From the NCBI GenBank assembly GCA_023460995.1, contig JAEWOE010000003.1, positions 186,001-250,000 of the forward strand: a stretch of 64,000 bases of DNA, given 5' to 3'. The notes beneath the pieces are model-generated. The model was not told the DNA's origin and made no database searches. It was given only the letters and a program-made list of their open reading frames with translations. This document shows, piece after piece, positions 16,346 to 24,985 of this stretch. The DNA comes from Bacillota bacterium. GTDB lineage: Bacteria > Bacillota_I > Bacilli_A > RF39 > UBA660. The first letter of the stretch is position 1; every line of letters starts with the position of its first letter. A program made the position numbers and the translations under genes.

Positions 16346-18881
16346 GTATAATCATAAACAAGTTGAAGATAATAAATATGATACATGGAAAGAAAAAGGT
16401 TATTTTGAAAGTGGAGATCTTTCAAAAAAACCATATACTATTGTTATTCCGCCACCAAATGTAACAGGCAAATTACATTTAGGTCATGCATGGGATACTA
16501 CTTTACAAGATGTTTTAATTAGATATAAAAGAATGGATGGCTTTGATGCATTATGGCTTCCAGGTATGGATCATGCAGGAATTGCTACACAAGCAAAAGT
16601 TGATAAAAAATTAAAAGAACAAGGTATTAACCCTAGAGCAATGGATAGGGAAGAGTGGCTTAAAGTTGCTTGGGACTGGAAATATGAGTACGCTGAAAAT
16701 ATTCATGCACAGTGGTCTAAAATGGGACTTTCTTTAGATTATACTAAAGAAAGATTTACACTTGATGAAGGACTATCTAAAGCAGTTAAACATGTATTTG
16801 TTAATCTATATAATAAAGGTCTTATATATAGAGGAGAACGAATAATTAACTGGGATCCTGAAGCTATGACAGCTTTATCTAATGAAGAAGTTATCTATAA
16901 AGATGATGAAGGAGCTTTTTATCATTTGAAATACATGATTGAAGGAACAAATGATTATCTTGAAGTAGCTACTACAAGACCAGAAACTTTATTTGGTGAT
17001 ACTGCTGTTGCAGTAAATCCAAGTGATGAAAGATATCAAAAATATATTGGAAAGAAAGTTATTCTTCCAATTGTTAATAAATTAATACCAATAGTTGCTG
17101 ATATGCATGCTGATCCAGAATTTGGTACAGGTGTTGTTAAAATTACACCAGCTCATGATCCTAATGATTTTGAAGTTGGAAATAGACATAATTTAGAAAG
17201 AGTAGTAGTAATGAATCCAAACGCTACTATGAATTCAAACGCTGGCAAGTATGAAGGTATGGATAGGTTTGAATGTCGTGAAGTACTATTAAAAGATTTA
17301 AAAGAACAAGACTTATTAATTAAAATTGAAAAAATGGTTCATAATGTTGGTCATTCTGAGAGAACAGATGCAGTTGTTGAACCTTATTTATCTAAGCAAT
17401 GGTTTGTTAAAATGCGTCCTCTTGCTGATAGAGTACTTGATAACCAAAAAAATAAAGATACTAAAGTTAATTTTGTACCATCAAGATACGAAAAAACTAT
17501 GAATCATTGGATGGAAATAACTTATGACTGGTGTATATCAAGACAACTTTGGTGGGGACATCAAATACCTGCTTGGTACAAAGATGGTGAAACATATGTA
17601 GGTATGGAGCCGCCGACTGGTGAAGGTTGGATACAAGATCAAGATGTACTTGATACTTGGTTTAGTTCTGCACTATGGCCATTTTCAACATTAGGTTGGC
17701 CAGAAAAAACAAATTTATTAGAGAGATATTATCCTAATGATGTTTTAGTTACAGGATATGATATAATTCCATTTTGGGTTAATAGAATGACTTTTCAAGG
17801 ACTTGAGTTTACTGATCAAAGACCTTTTGAGGACTGCTTAATTCATGGATTAATTCGTGATAAGCAAGGAAGAAAAATGAGTAAATCACTTGGTAATGGT
17901 GTTGACCCAATGGATGTAATAGAAGAATATGGTTGTGATTCACTAAGATTCTTTTTAGCAACTACAACAGCACCTGGTACAGATTTAAGATATGATGAAG
18001 AAAAAGTTAAATCCACATGGAATTTTATTAATAAACTTTGGAATGCCTCAAGATTTACTTTAATGAATCTTGAAGACTTTAAAAAAGAAGATTATAGTTT
18101 AGAAAATCTATCTATAAGTGATAAGTGGATTCTTAGCAAAATGAATAATTTGATCACTAAAGTTAGAAAACATATGGATAAATATGAATTCAATGTAGTA
18201 GGTACAGAAATCTATAGTTTCATATGGAATGATTTTTGTGATTGGTATATTGAACTTGCTAAAATTAATATGAATAACACAACAAAATCAGTTCTTATTT
18301 ATATTTTAACTGATATTGTAAAATTATTACATCCATTTATGCCATATGTTACAGAAGAAATATATTCTATGCTTCCTGTAAAAGATTGTGATTCTATTAT
18401 GGTAAGTAGTTATCCTAAATCAGATAAAAAAATGATATTTAAAGATATTAAATTAGATGAAATAATAGAACTTATTGTAAAAGTTAGAAGAATTAAACTT
18501 GAAAATAAAGTAGGTAAAGATTTTATTTTAGTACATAATAATAATGAGATTGTATTACAGAATTTAGATTTAATTGCAAGAATGACAAAATGTGAAAATA
18601 TACTTGATACTTGTCTTAATACTAATTTATCTAAAATAGATATAAATTTTATGAACGAAGTACTTAGTATATATTACGATGGAACAATGAGTGAAGAGGA
18701 AATACAAAATCTTTTAAAAGAAAAAGAAAGATTAATAAGTTCTATTGAAAGAAGAACAAAATTATTATCTAATGATAATTACGTTTCTAAGGCTCCAGCT
18801 AATATTGTTGAAAATGATAAGTTAGCTTTAGTTAAAGAAGAACAAGAATTAAAATTAATTATTGAGAAAATGAATAAATAA
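16332..18881 (+). CDS. valS: Valyl-tRNA synthetase
   Basis: Charges tRNA-Val; class Ia, cytosolic. 849 residues. The ATP site has PPPNVTGKLHLGHA (HIGH motif as HLGH) and GRKMSKSLGN (KMSKS). The CP1 editing domain is present, with TTRPETLFGDTAVAVNP, GTGVVKITPAHDPNDFEVG and the class signature GMDHAGIATQ. Anticodon-binding and C-terminal coiled-coil regions (EIQNLLKEKERLISSIERR) follow. The start at 16332 matches the family start; the coding sequence overlaps the HD gene. Controlled by the upstream Val T-box. Confidence 0.97.
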   Translation: MLETKYNHKQVEDNKYDTWKEKGYFESGDLSKKPYTIVIPPPNVTGKLHLGHAWDTTLQDVLIRYKRMDGFDALWLPGMDHAGIATQAKVDKKLKEQGINPRAMDREEWLKVAWDWKYEYAENIHAQWSKMGLSLDYTKERFTLDEGLSKAVKHVFVNLYNKGLIYRGERIINWDPEAMTALSNEEVIYKDDEGAFYHLKYMIEGTNDYLEVATTRPETLFGDTAVAVNPSDERYQKYIGKKVILPIVNKLIPIVADMHADPEFGTGVVKITPAHDPNDFEVGNRHNLERVVVMNPNATMNSNAGKYEGMDRFECREVLLKDLKEQDLLIKIEKMVHNVGHSERTDAVVEPYLSKQWFVKMRPLADRVLDNQKNKDTKVNFVPSRYEKTMNHWMEITYDWCISRQLWWGHQIPAWYKDGETYVGMEPPTGEGWIQDQDVLDTWFSSALWPFSTLGWPEKTNLLERYYPNDVLVTGYDIIPFWVNRMTFQGLEFTDQRPFEDCLIHGLIRDKQGRKMSKSLGNGVDPMDVIEEYGCDSLRFFLATTTAPGTDLRYDEEKVKSTWNFINKLWNASRFTLMNLEDFKKEDYSLENLSISDKWILSKMNNLITKVRKHMDKYEFNVVGTEIYSFIWNDFCDWYIELAKINMNNTTKSVLIYILTDIVKLLHPFMPYVTEEIYSMLPVKDCDSIMVSSYPKSDKKMIFKDIKLDEIIELIVKVRRIKLENKVGKDFILVHNNNEIVLQNLDLIARMTKCENILDTCLNTNLSKIDINFMNEVLSIYYDGTMSEEEIQNLLKEKERLISSIERRTKLLSNDNYVSKAPANIVENDKLALVKEEQELKLIIEKMNK

Positions 18882-18883
18882 AA

Positions 18884-18917
18884 AAAAAAGATACAAAATA
18901 ATAATGTATCTTTTTTA
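18884..18917 (+). terminator. Intrinsic terminator of valS
   Basis: Twelve-position stem (18884-18895 with 18905-18916), core GATACA / TGTATC, with six T. Confidence 0.88.
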
Positions 18918-18939
18918 GTGTAAACTGATAAGATAAATA

Positions 18940-18968
18940 TTGACTAAATATTTCCGATTTGTTATACT
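18940..18968 (+). promoter_or_regulatory. Strong promoter of the short pilin gene
   Basis: TTGACT (18940-18945), 17-base spacer, TATACT (18963-18968). Confidence 0.82.
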
Positions 18969-19000
18969 AATAATGTAAGAATAGAAGGAGGAATACAGAA

Positions 19001-19459
19001 ATGAAAAAAAATGGATTTACATTAATAGAATTATTAGCAGTTATTTTAATTTTAGGTATCATTGCTTTAATCGCAATTCCAACAGTTAATAATATTATTC
19101 AACAATCTAGATTAGGTTCTTGGGAAACTACTGGAAATAACTTGACAGATAGTGCAGAAGCTTATTACCAAATGTGCGAAATCAGAGATGGTTTTGAAGC
19201 TGACGGAACTACTGCTTGTAATTTAACAGGTTTAGCTGCTTTATCAGAAGCACAATTAAAGAGTACCCTTAACGTAAAGGGTGATATTCCATCTGGAAGC
19301 GAAATCGCTTACTTTGGATATAGTACAGATGGAGACGCTGTAATTCAATATACAGTTGGTAGCTTTACTTGTACTAATGGTACACAATCAGGTACTTCAC
19401 CTAACTACACTTACGCTTTAACATCATCAGATGGCGCAGTTAAGTGTACAAAATCTTAA
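19001..19459 (+). CDS. Short type IV pilin-like protein, candidate major pilin
   Basis: 152 residues with a textbook prepilin N-terminus: MKKNGFTLIELLAVILILG, cleavage after Gly5 and Glu at +5 of the mature protein. The remainder is a small polar head with four cysteines (MCEIRDGFEADGTTAC and FTC ... VKC) that could make two disulfides. The ribosome site AAGGAGGAA and the promoter are the best of any pilin gene here, and it is flanked by its own terminator, so it may be the abundant subunit. No assembly genes are nearby. ComGC-like competence pilins are an alternative, but the comG operon is absent. Confidence 0.85.
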   Translation: MKKNGFTLIELLAVILILGIIALIAIPTVNNIIQQSRLGSWETTGNNLTDSAEAYYQMCEIRDGFEADGTTACNLTGLAALSEAQLKSTLNVKGDIPSGSEIAYFGYSTDGDAVIQYTVGSFTCTNGTQSGTSPNYTYALTSSDGAVKCTKS

Positions 19460-19476
19460 TATTTAATAAACTGCTA

Positions 19477-19529
19477 AGATAATCTAAAATTATCTGTATC
19501 AAGACTACCAAAGCGTAGTCTTTTTTTTG
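19477..19529 (+). terminator. Double hairpin terminator of the short pilin gene
   Basis: A first hairpin AGATAAT / ATTATCT (19477-19495) is followed by AAGACTAC / GTAGTCTT (19501-19522) and eight T. The second is the intrinsic terminator; the first may protect the mRNA 3' end. Confidence 0.8.
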
Positions 19530-19561
19530 TATATTATGTAAAAATATGTGAATATTAAAAA

Positions 19562-19588
19562 TTAGCAGCAAAGTATTGACAGTGCTAA
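19562..19588 (+). promoter_or_regulatory. CIRCE operator 1 of hrcA
   Basis: TTAGCAGCA-N9-CAGTGCTAA, overlapping the -35 box of the hrcA promoter. Confidence 0.85.
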
Positions 19589-19604
19589 AAAATGGCGATA
19601 TAAT
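19576..19604 (+). promoter_or_regulatory. Sigma-A promoter of the hrcA operon
   Basis: TTGACA (19576-19581), 17-base spacer, TATAAT (19599-19604). Confidence 0.9.
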
Positions 19605-19607
19605 TAA

Positions 19608-19634
19608 ATAGCAATCAATAAAAAAGAGTGCTAA
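19608..19634 (+). promoter_or_regulatory. CIRCE operator 2 of hrcA
   Basis: ATAGCAATC-N9-GAGTGCTAA; the right arm is a perfect consensus half-site. It lies just downstream of the -10 box, in the 5' untranslated region, 20 bases after operator 1. Confidence 0.88.
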
Positions 19635-19658
19635 TGCATATAATGAAGAGGTGATAAT

Positions 19659-20651
19659 ATGCTGAATGAAAGACAATCGGAATTATTAAAATTAATTGTT
19701 GAGGATTACATTAAAACAGCAAGACCTGTTAGCTCTAACGCACTTTCAGATATTATGAATTGTTCTAGTGCAACAGTTCGTAATGAGATGGCATTTCTAG
19801 AAGAAAATAATCTTATAGAAAAAACGCATATTTCATCTGGTAGAGTTCCTAGTGAAAAAGGTTATAGATATTATGTTGATAATATAATGAGACCTAAAGA
19901 ATTAACTGGGGATGATATGCTAAAACTTCAAACATTATTTCATAATCAATCTTTAATGCTTGATGATTATATTACAAAGAGTGTTGAAATAGTATCAGAG
20001 ATGACTAGTTTAACTGCTATAGTATTAGGATCATCATCTAGTGAAAATTTAGTAAGTAGGGTAGAAGTTGTTCCAGTAAATGATAGTAGTATGGTAGCAA
20101 TTATCATTACAGACAAAGGACATGTAGAACATAAAAATGTTTTACTTACTGAAAAAGTATCAGCAGAAGATGTTAGAAAAACAGTTGATATAATTAACAA
20201 ATTAATCGTTGGTACGCCAATCGATGAAGTTAGTTCAAAACTTGAATATGAAGTTAAACCAGTAATAGGTAAATATATTAAACAATCAGAAGCTTTATAT
20301 AATGCTTTTTACAATGCGTTTAGTGATTTTACCAATCAACCATTTGAAGTTAAAGGAAGAAATAATATTTTGATGCAACCAGAATTTAATGATACTGATA
20401 AAATCAGAGATATAGTAAATAAATTTGAAGATAAAAAAATAGTAAGCAGTATTAAAGAAGAAGATGGTGGCATTAATATATATATTGGTAGTGAAAATGA
20501 GTTATCAGATGATGTGACAATCGTTAAAACGAAATATAATTTTAAAGGTGAAGAAGGTACTATTGCTTTAATAGGACCAAAGCGAATGGAATATGATCGT
20601 GTTATATCACTTTTAGACTATATTATGAAAAATATAAATAATAATAATTAA
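19659..20651 (+). CDS. hrcA: Heat-inducible repressor HrcA
   Basis: 330 residues, normal length. The N-terminal winged helix has MLNERQSELLKLIVEDYI, PVSSNAL and SSATVRNEMAFLEE, with the recognition motif SSGRVPSEKGYRYYVD. The C-terminal GAF-like domain has VVPVNDSSMVAIIITDKG and IGPKRMEYDRVISLLDY. It represses genes carrying CIRCE and needs GroE for folding in Bacillus. It is autoregulated here through two CIRCE elements and heads hrcA-grpE-dnaK. GAGGTGAT precedes the ATG. Confidence 0.97.
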   Translation: MLNERQSELLKLIVEDYIKTARPVSSNALSDIMNCSSATVRNEMAFLEENNLIEKTHISSGRVPSEKGYRYYVDNIMRPKELTGDDMLKLQTLFHNQSLMLDDYITKSVEIVSEMTSLTAIVLGSSSSENLVSRVEVVPVNDSSMVAIIITDKGHVEHKNVLLTEKVSAEDVRKTVDIINKLIVGTPIDEVSSKLEYEVKPVIGKYIKQSEALYNAFYNAFSDFTNQPFEVKGRNNILMQPEFNDTDKIRDIVNKFEDKKIVSSIKEEDGGINIYIGSENELSDDVTIVKTKYNFKGEEGTIALIGPKRMEYDRVISLLDYIMKNINNNN

Positions 20652-20661
20652 TGGAGGCAGA

Positions 20662-21270
20662 ATGAAAAACAAAGAGAATAAATGCAATTGTCAGCAAAAA
20701 CCAGAATTAATGGAATGCGACTGTACGCCTACAGAGGAAACTATGGAATCCCATGAGTGTACATGTGGAGACAATTGTAATTGCGATGAAGAAAACAATG
20801 ATTTAAAAGAAATGCAAGTGAAGCTTGATGATGCTTTAAATAAAGCATCAGCTACTGAAGATGCACTTTTAAGGAGCCGCGCTGAATTTGTTAATTATCG
20901 TAAAAGGTTAGAAGAAGAACAAGTAAGAAATTTAAAATATTGTAATGAAGATTTAGTTAAAGAGCTTCTACCAGTTATTGATAATTTTGAAAGAGCAATT
21001 AAACTTGATAATGAAGATTTAAGTGATGAATTATCTAAATTCTTAGAAGGATTTAAGATGATGTACTGCAATCAAATTGCTATATTAGAAAAATATGGTG
21101 TCAAAGCCATTGATGGAAATAATAAACTTTTTGATCCTAATTATCATCAAGCAATTATGACAGAACATAGAGATGGTGTAGAACCTGGGATGGTATTAGA
21201 AGTATTACAAAAAGGTTATTTACTAAAAGATAAAGTTATTAGACACGCTATGGTTAAGGTTAGCGAGTAA
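20662..21270 (+). CDS. grpE: GrpE nucleotide-exchange factor with cysteine-rich N-terminal extension
   Basis: DnaK nucleotide exchange factor, 202 residues. The core is standard: a long coiled coil (about residues 48-100) ending ALLRSRAEFVNYRKRLEEE, then LLPVIDNFERAI and the beta-domain FDPNYHQAIMTEH. The first 45 residues are unusual: eight cysteines in four CxC pairs (8/10, 19/21, 33/35, 39/41) with His31. Most GrpE N-termini are acidic, disordered and poor in cysteine. The pattern suggests metal binding or redox response, which is inference. GGAGGC lies upstream. Confidence 0.96.
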   Translation: MKNKENKCNCQQKPELMECDCTPTEETMESHECTCGDNCNCDEENNDLKEMQVKLDDALNKASATEDALLRSRAEFVNYRKRLEEEQVRNLKYCNEDLVKELLPVIDNFERAIKLDNEDLSDELSKFLEGFKMMYCNQIAILEKYGVKAIDGNNKLFDPNYHQAIMTEHRDGVEPGMVLEVLQKGYLLKDKVIRHAMVKVSE

Positions 21271-21286
21271 AAAAGGAGAGATATAT

Positions 21287-23113
21287 ATGAGTAAAACAAT
21301 AGGTATAGATTTAGGAACAACAAATAGTTGTGTTTGTGTTTATGAAGGTGGAGAAGCTAAAGTTATAGCTAATCCAGAAGGAGAAAGAACTACTCCATCA
21401 GTAGTAGCTTTCAAAAATGGTGAAATTATTGTTGGTGGCGCTGCTAAGAGACAAACAGTAGTTAATCCAGATACAATAAGTTCAATTAAAAGATTAATTG
21501 GTACTAAAAAAACAGTAAAAGCTAATGGTAAGGAATATACTCCTGAAGAAGTTAGTGCAATGATTCTAGGAGATTTAAAAAAGACTGCTGAAGCGTATCT
21601 AGGAGAAAAAGTAAGTAAGGCTGTAATTACAGTTCCAGCGTACTTTAATGATGCTCAAAGACAAGCAACAAAAAATGCAGGTAAAATTGCTGGTCTTGAA
21701 GTAGAAAGAATTATTAATGAACCTACTGCAGCTGCACTTGCTTATGGTCTTGATAAACAAGAACAAAGTCAAACAGTACTTGTTTATGACTTAGGTGGAG
21801 GTACATTCGACGTTTCTATTCTTGAACTTGGCGATGGTGTATTTGAAGTTAAATCAACAAGTGGTAATAACCATTTAGGTGGAGATGACTTTGATCAAAG
21901 AATAGTTGACTATTTAGTAAAAGAAATTAAAAAAGAACATAATGTAGATTTAAGTAATGATAAAATGGCAATGCAACGTATTAAGGATGCAGCTGAAAAA
22001 GCTAAAAAAGATTTAAGTGGTGTATCAACTACTCAAATTTCATTACCATTCTTAACTCAAGGACCAGATGGTGTAGTTAACTTTGAATCTAGTTTAACTC
22101 GTGCTAAGTTTGAAGAATTAGTTCATGATTTATTAGATTCAACTTTAGAACCTGTTAGAAAAGCCTTAAAAGATGCTAAATTATCAGCAAAAGATATTGA
22201 TAAAGTATTATTAGTAGGTGGATCTACTCGTATTCCTAAGGTTCAAGAAATAGTTAAAAATGAACTTGGAAAAGACCCTTCTAAAGGTGTTAACCCAGAT
22301 GAAGTAGTTGCTATGGGAGCAGCTATTCAAGGTGGTGTTTTAACTGGAGAAGTTAATGATATAGTACTTCTTGATGTTACACCATTGTCACTTGGACTTG
22401 AAACATTAGGTGGAGTATGTACAGTACTAATACCAAGAAATACAACAATACCTACTTCAAAATCACAAGTATTCTCAACTGCTGCTGATAATCAACCAGC
22501 TGTTGATATACATATATTACAAGGTGAGAGATCTATGGCTGCTGACAATAAGACACTTGGAAATTTCCAATTATCTGGAATACCATCAGCACCAAGAGGA
22601 GTTCCTCAAATTGAAGTAACATTTGATATTGATGCAAATGGTATAGTTAATGTAAAAGCTAAAGATTTAGGTACAGGTAAGGAACAAAAAATTACTATTA
22701 CATCTAATACAACATTATCTGATGATGAAATTGATAAAATGGTTAAAGAAGCTGAAAAGAATAAAGAAGCTGATGAAAAACGTAAAGAAGAAGCAGATGC
22801 TAGAAATGAAGCTGAACAAGTTATCTTTATGACTGAAAAATCAATTAAAGAATTAGGTGATAAAGTATCTGATGAAGATAAAGAAAAAGCTGAAGAATTA
22901 ATTAAGGAATTAAAAACAGCTTTAGAGGGTGATGATTTAGAAGTTATTAAGACTAAAAAAGATGCCCTTCAAGAAAAAGCTATGGAGTTTGGAGCAAAAG
23001 TCTATGAAGAAGCAGCAAAAGCTGCTGAAGCAAACAATTCTGATTCTGATTCTGAAGCAAATTCAGATAAGAAAAAAGAAGATGGTGTAGTTGACGCCGA
23101 GTTTGAAGAATAA
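21287..23113 (+). CDS. dnaK: Hsp70 chaperone DnaK
   Basis: 608 residues. Signatures: IGIDLGTTNSCV at the N-terminus, VYDLGGGTFDVSIL (phosphate 2), VLLVGGSTRIPKVQ, the DVTPLSLGLETLGG linker start and GVNPDEVVAMGAA. The substrate-binding domain and alpha lid end in EDGVVDAEFEE, the usual acidic tail. Third gene of the hrcA operon; 16 bases after grpE with AAAAGGAGAG. Confidence 0.98.
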   Translation: MSKTIGIDLGTTNSCVCVYEGGEAKVIANPEGERTTPSVVAFKNGEIIVGGAAKRQTVVNPDTISSIKRLIGTKKTVKANGKEYTPEEVSAMILGDLKKTAEAYLGEKVSKAVITVPAYFNDAQRQATKNAGKIAGLEVERIINEPTAAALAYGLDKQEQSQTVLVYDLGGGTFDVSILELGDGVFEVKSTSGNNHLGGDDFDQRIVDYLVKEIKKEHNVDLSNDKMAMQRIKDAAEKAKKDLSGVSTTQISLPFLTQGPDGVVNFESSLTRAKFEELVHDLLDSTLEPVRKALKDAKLSAKDIDKVLLVGGSTRIPKVQEIVKNELGKDPSKGVNPDEVVAMGAAIQGGVLTGEVNDIVLLDVTPLSLGLETLGGVCTVLIPRNTTIPTSKSQVFSTAADNQPAVDIHILQGERSMAADNKTLGNFQLSGIPSAPRGVPQIEVTFDIDANGIVNVKAKDLGTGKEQKITITSNTTLSDDEIDKMVKEAEKNKEADEKRKEEADARNEAEQVIFMTEKSIKELGDKVSDEDKEKAEELIKELKTALEGDDLEVIKTKKDALQEKAMEFGAKVYEEAAKAAEANNSDSDSEANSDKKKEDGVVDAEFEE

Positions 23114-23125
23114 AATAGATAGTAG

Positions 23126-23154
23126 TATAGGGTTCTAATAATTAGAACCCTATA
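23126..23154 (+). repeat. Perfect 14-bp inverted repeat after dnaK
   Basis: Arms 23126-23139 and 23141-23154 are perfectly complementary around a single A (core TAGGGTTCTAAT). There is no T run after it, so it is not a classic terminator. It may be an mRNA-stabilising hairpin between dnaK and pepF, a processing site, or a protein-binding palindrome. Confidence 0.85.
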
Positions 23155-23174
23155 TTACGATAACGGGAGATAAT

Positions 23175-24971
23175 ATGAAAGAAAAACTACGTAGTGAAAT
23201 TGAAGAAAAATACAAATGGGATCTAACAGCGATTTATTCATCTGATGAAGAGTGGCAAAAGGATTATGATGAAATTAAAAATAATTTATCATCTTTAGGA
23301 AAATATAGAGGCCATATCATGGACAGTGCAAAAACATTATTTGATATGACACAGTGTTACTTTAATATTTCAAGAAAAGTTGAAAAAGTATTTATATATG
23401 CACATTTAAGTTGTGACGCTGAAACAAGCAACACTAAGTATCAAAGTTATGATGGAATGGTAAGAAATCTCTATAAGGATTTAGGAGTTGTTAGTTCTTA
23501 TATAGAACCAGAACTTTTAAAAAATGATTATTCAAAAATAGAGGAGTATTATGAGCAAGTACCTGCTTTATTAGATTATAAAAATTTCTTTATCGAAATA
23601 TTTAGATATAAAGATCATGTATTATCAGAAAAAGAGGAACAGATATTATCAAAGTTATCTAATGTTCTTAGTTCAAGTAGTAATACTTATGAAAAATTAA
23701 CTGATACTGATTTATCTTTAGGTGTTATTATAGATGAAGATAATAATGAAATAGAGCTTACAGATAGTAATTATTCTAAATATATATCAAGTAAAGATAG
23801 ACGTGTTAGATATGATGCTTTTACAGCTATGTATAAGGCCTATGGTAGCGTAATTAACACTATTGCTAGTACAATGTATGGTGAAGTAAATAGTAACGTA
23901 GCGTTGGCTAATTTAAAGAATTATAATAGTGCCATAGAAGCGTCCTTGTATTCTGATAATGTCAATATAGATATTTATAATAATTTAATAGATACTGTTA
24001 GTAAAAATATGGATGTATTGTTCAAATATTATAGTTTAAGAAAAGAAGTTTTAGGTGTAAAGGAACTACATCTATATGATTTATACGCTGATTTAATACA
24101 AAGTACTGAGCGTGAATATACCTTTGATGAAGCTAAAGATATTGTTCTTAAAGCATTAAGTCCTTTAGGTACTGATTATATTAAAGATGCTAATAATGCA
24201 TTTAGTCAAAGATGGATTGATATATATCCTAATAAAAGTAAACGTAGTGGAGCATATTCTGGTGGTGGATATGATACATACCCATATATGCTTTTAAACT
24301 TTCAAGGAAAAATAAATGATGTTTCAACTTTTGCACATGAATTAGGTCATTCTATGCATAGTTATTATTCAAGAAAGAATAATACTTATCAAGATAGTGA
24401 TTATAAAATATTTGTAGCTGAGGTAGCAAGTACAGTAAATGAATTACTATTATGTAATTACTTACTTAAAAATACAGAAGATAGAGATGTAAAACTTTCT
24501 ATATTAAATAGATTAATGGAATTATTTAAAGGAACGATTTATCGTCAATCTATGTTTGCTGAGTTTGAAAAAGATATCTATGACATGGTTGAAAAAGATG
24601 AAGTCCTTACTTGGGAAAATATAAGTAATCATTATTATGAACTAAACAAAAAATATTTCGGTAATGGTGTTGTAGTTGATGATGATGTTAAATATGAGTG
24701 GGCAAGAATTCCCCATTTCTATTATTATTTCTATGTATATAAGTATGCTACAGGTTTGTCAGCAGCTTGTTATATTGTAGAAAATATTCTTAGTGGAAAA
24801 GAAGGAGCATTAGATTCTTATTTAGAGTTCCTAAAAACTGGTGGTAAATATTATCCACTTGATGAATTGAAAATAGCTGGTGTAGATATGACTAATCCAA
24901 AAGTAGTTGAAAGTGCAATTAATATGTTCAATGAAACTATAAATGAATTTTTAAATATCTACAATAACTAA
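23175..24971 (+). CDS. pepF: Oligoendopeptidase F (M3 family)
   Basis: Zinc endopeptidase that degrades short peptides in the cytosol. 598 residues, the normal PepF length. The active site is HELGH (residues 388-392) in STFAHELGHSMHSYYS, with the third ligand in the following FVAEVASTVNE. Other family marks are WDLTAIY near the N-terminus and the C-terminal ARIPHFYYYFYVYKYATG substrate segment. It lies between dnaK and dnaJ, 15 bases before dnaJ, where no peptidase is usually found. Confidence 0.94.
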   Translation: MKEKLRSEIEEKYKWDLTAIYSSDEEWQKDYDEIKNNLSSLGKYRGHIMDSAKTLFDMTQCYFNISRKVEKVFIYAHLSCDAETSNTKYQSYDGMVRNLYKDLGVVSSYIEPELLKNDYSKIEEYYEQVPALLDYKNFFIEIFRYKDHVLSEKEEQILSKLSNVLSSSSNTYEKLTDTDLSLGVIIDEDNNEIELTDSNYSKYISSKDRRVRYDAFTAMYKAYGSVINTIASTMYGEVNSNVALANLKNYNSAIEASLYSDNVNIDIYNNLIDTVSKNMDVLFKYYSLRKEVLGVKELHLYDLYADLIQSTEREYTFDEAKDIVLKALSPLGTDYIKDANNAFSQRWIDIYPNKSKRSGAYSGGGYDTYPYMLLNFQGKINDVSTFAHELGHSMHSYYSRKNNTYQDSDYKIFVAEVASTVNELLLCNYLLKNTEDRDVKLSILNRLMELFKGTIYRQSMFAEFEKDIYDMVEKDEVLTWENISNHYYELNKKYFGNGVVVDDDVKYEWARIPHFYYYFYVYKYATGLSAACYIVENILSGKEGALDSYLEFLKTGGKYYPLDELKIAGVDMTNPKVVESAINMFNETINEFLNIYNN

Positions 24972-24985
24972 AAGGGCGGTGAAGT

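Noticed and set aside
19001..19459. ComGC competence pilin
   Set aside because: The N-terminus fits, but no comG operon genes lie nearby and the four-cysteine head does not look like ComGC.
23126..23154. Intrinsic terminator after dnaK
   Set aside because: The stem is perfect but no T run follows, so I list it as an inverted repeat.
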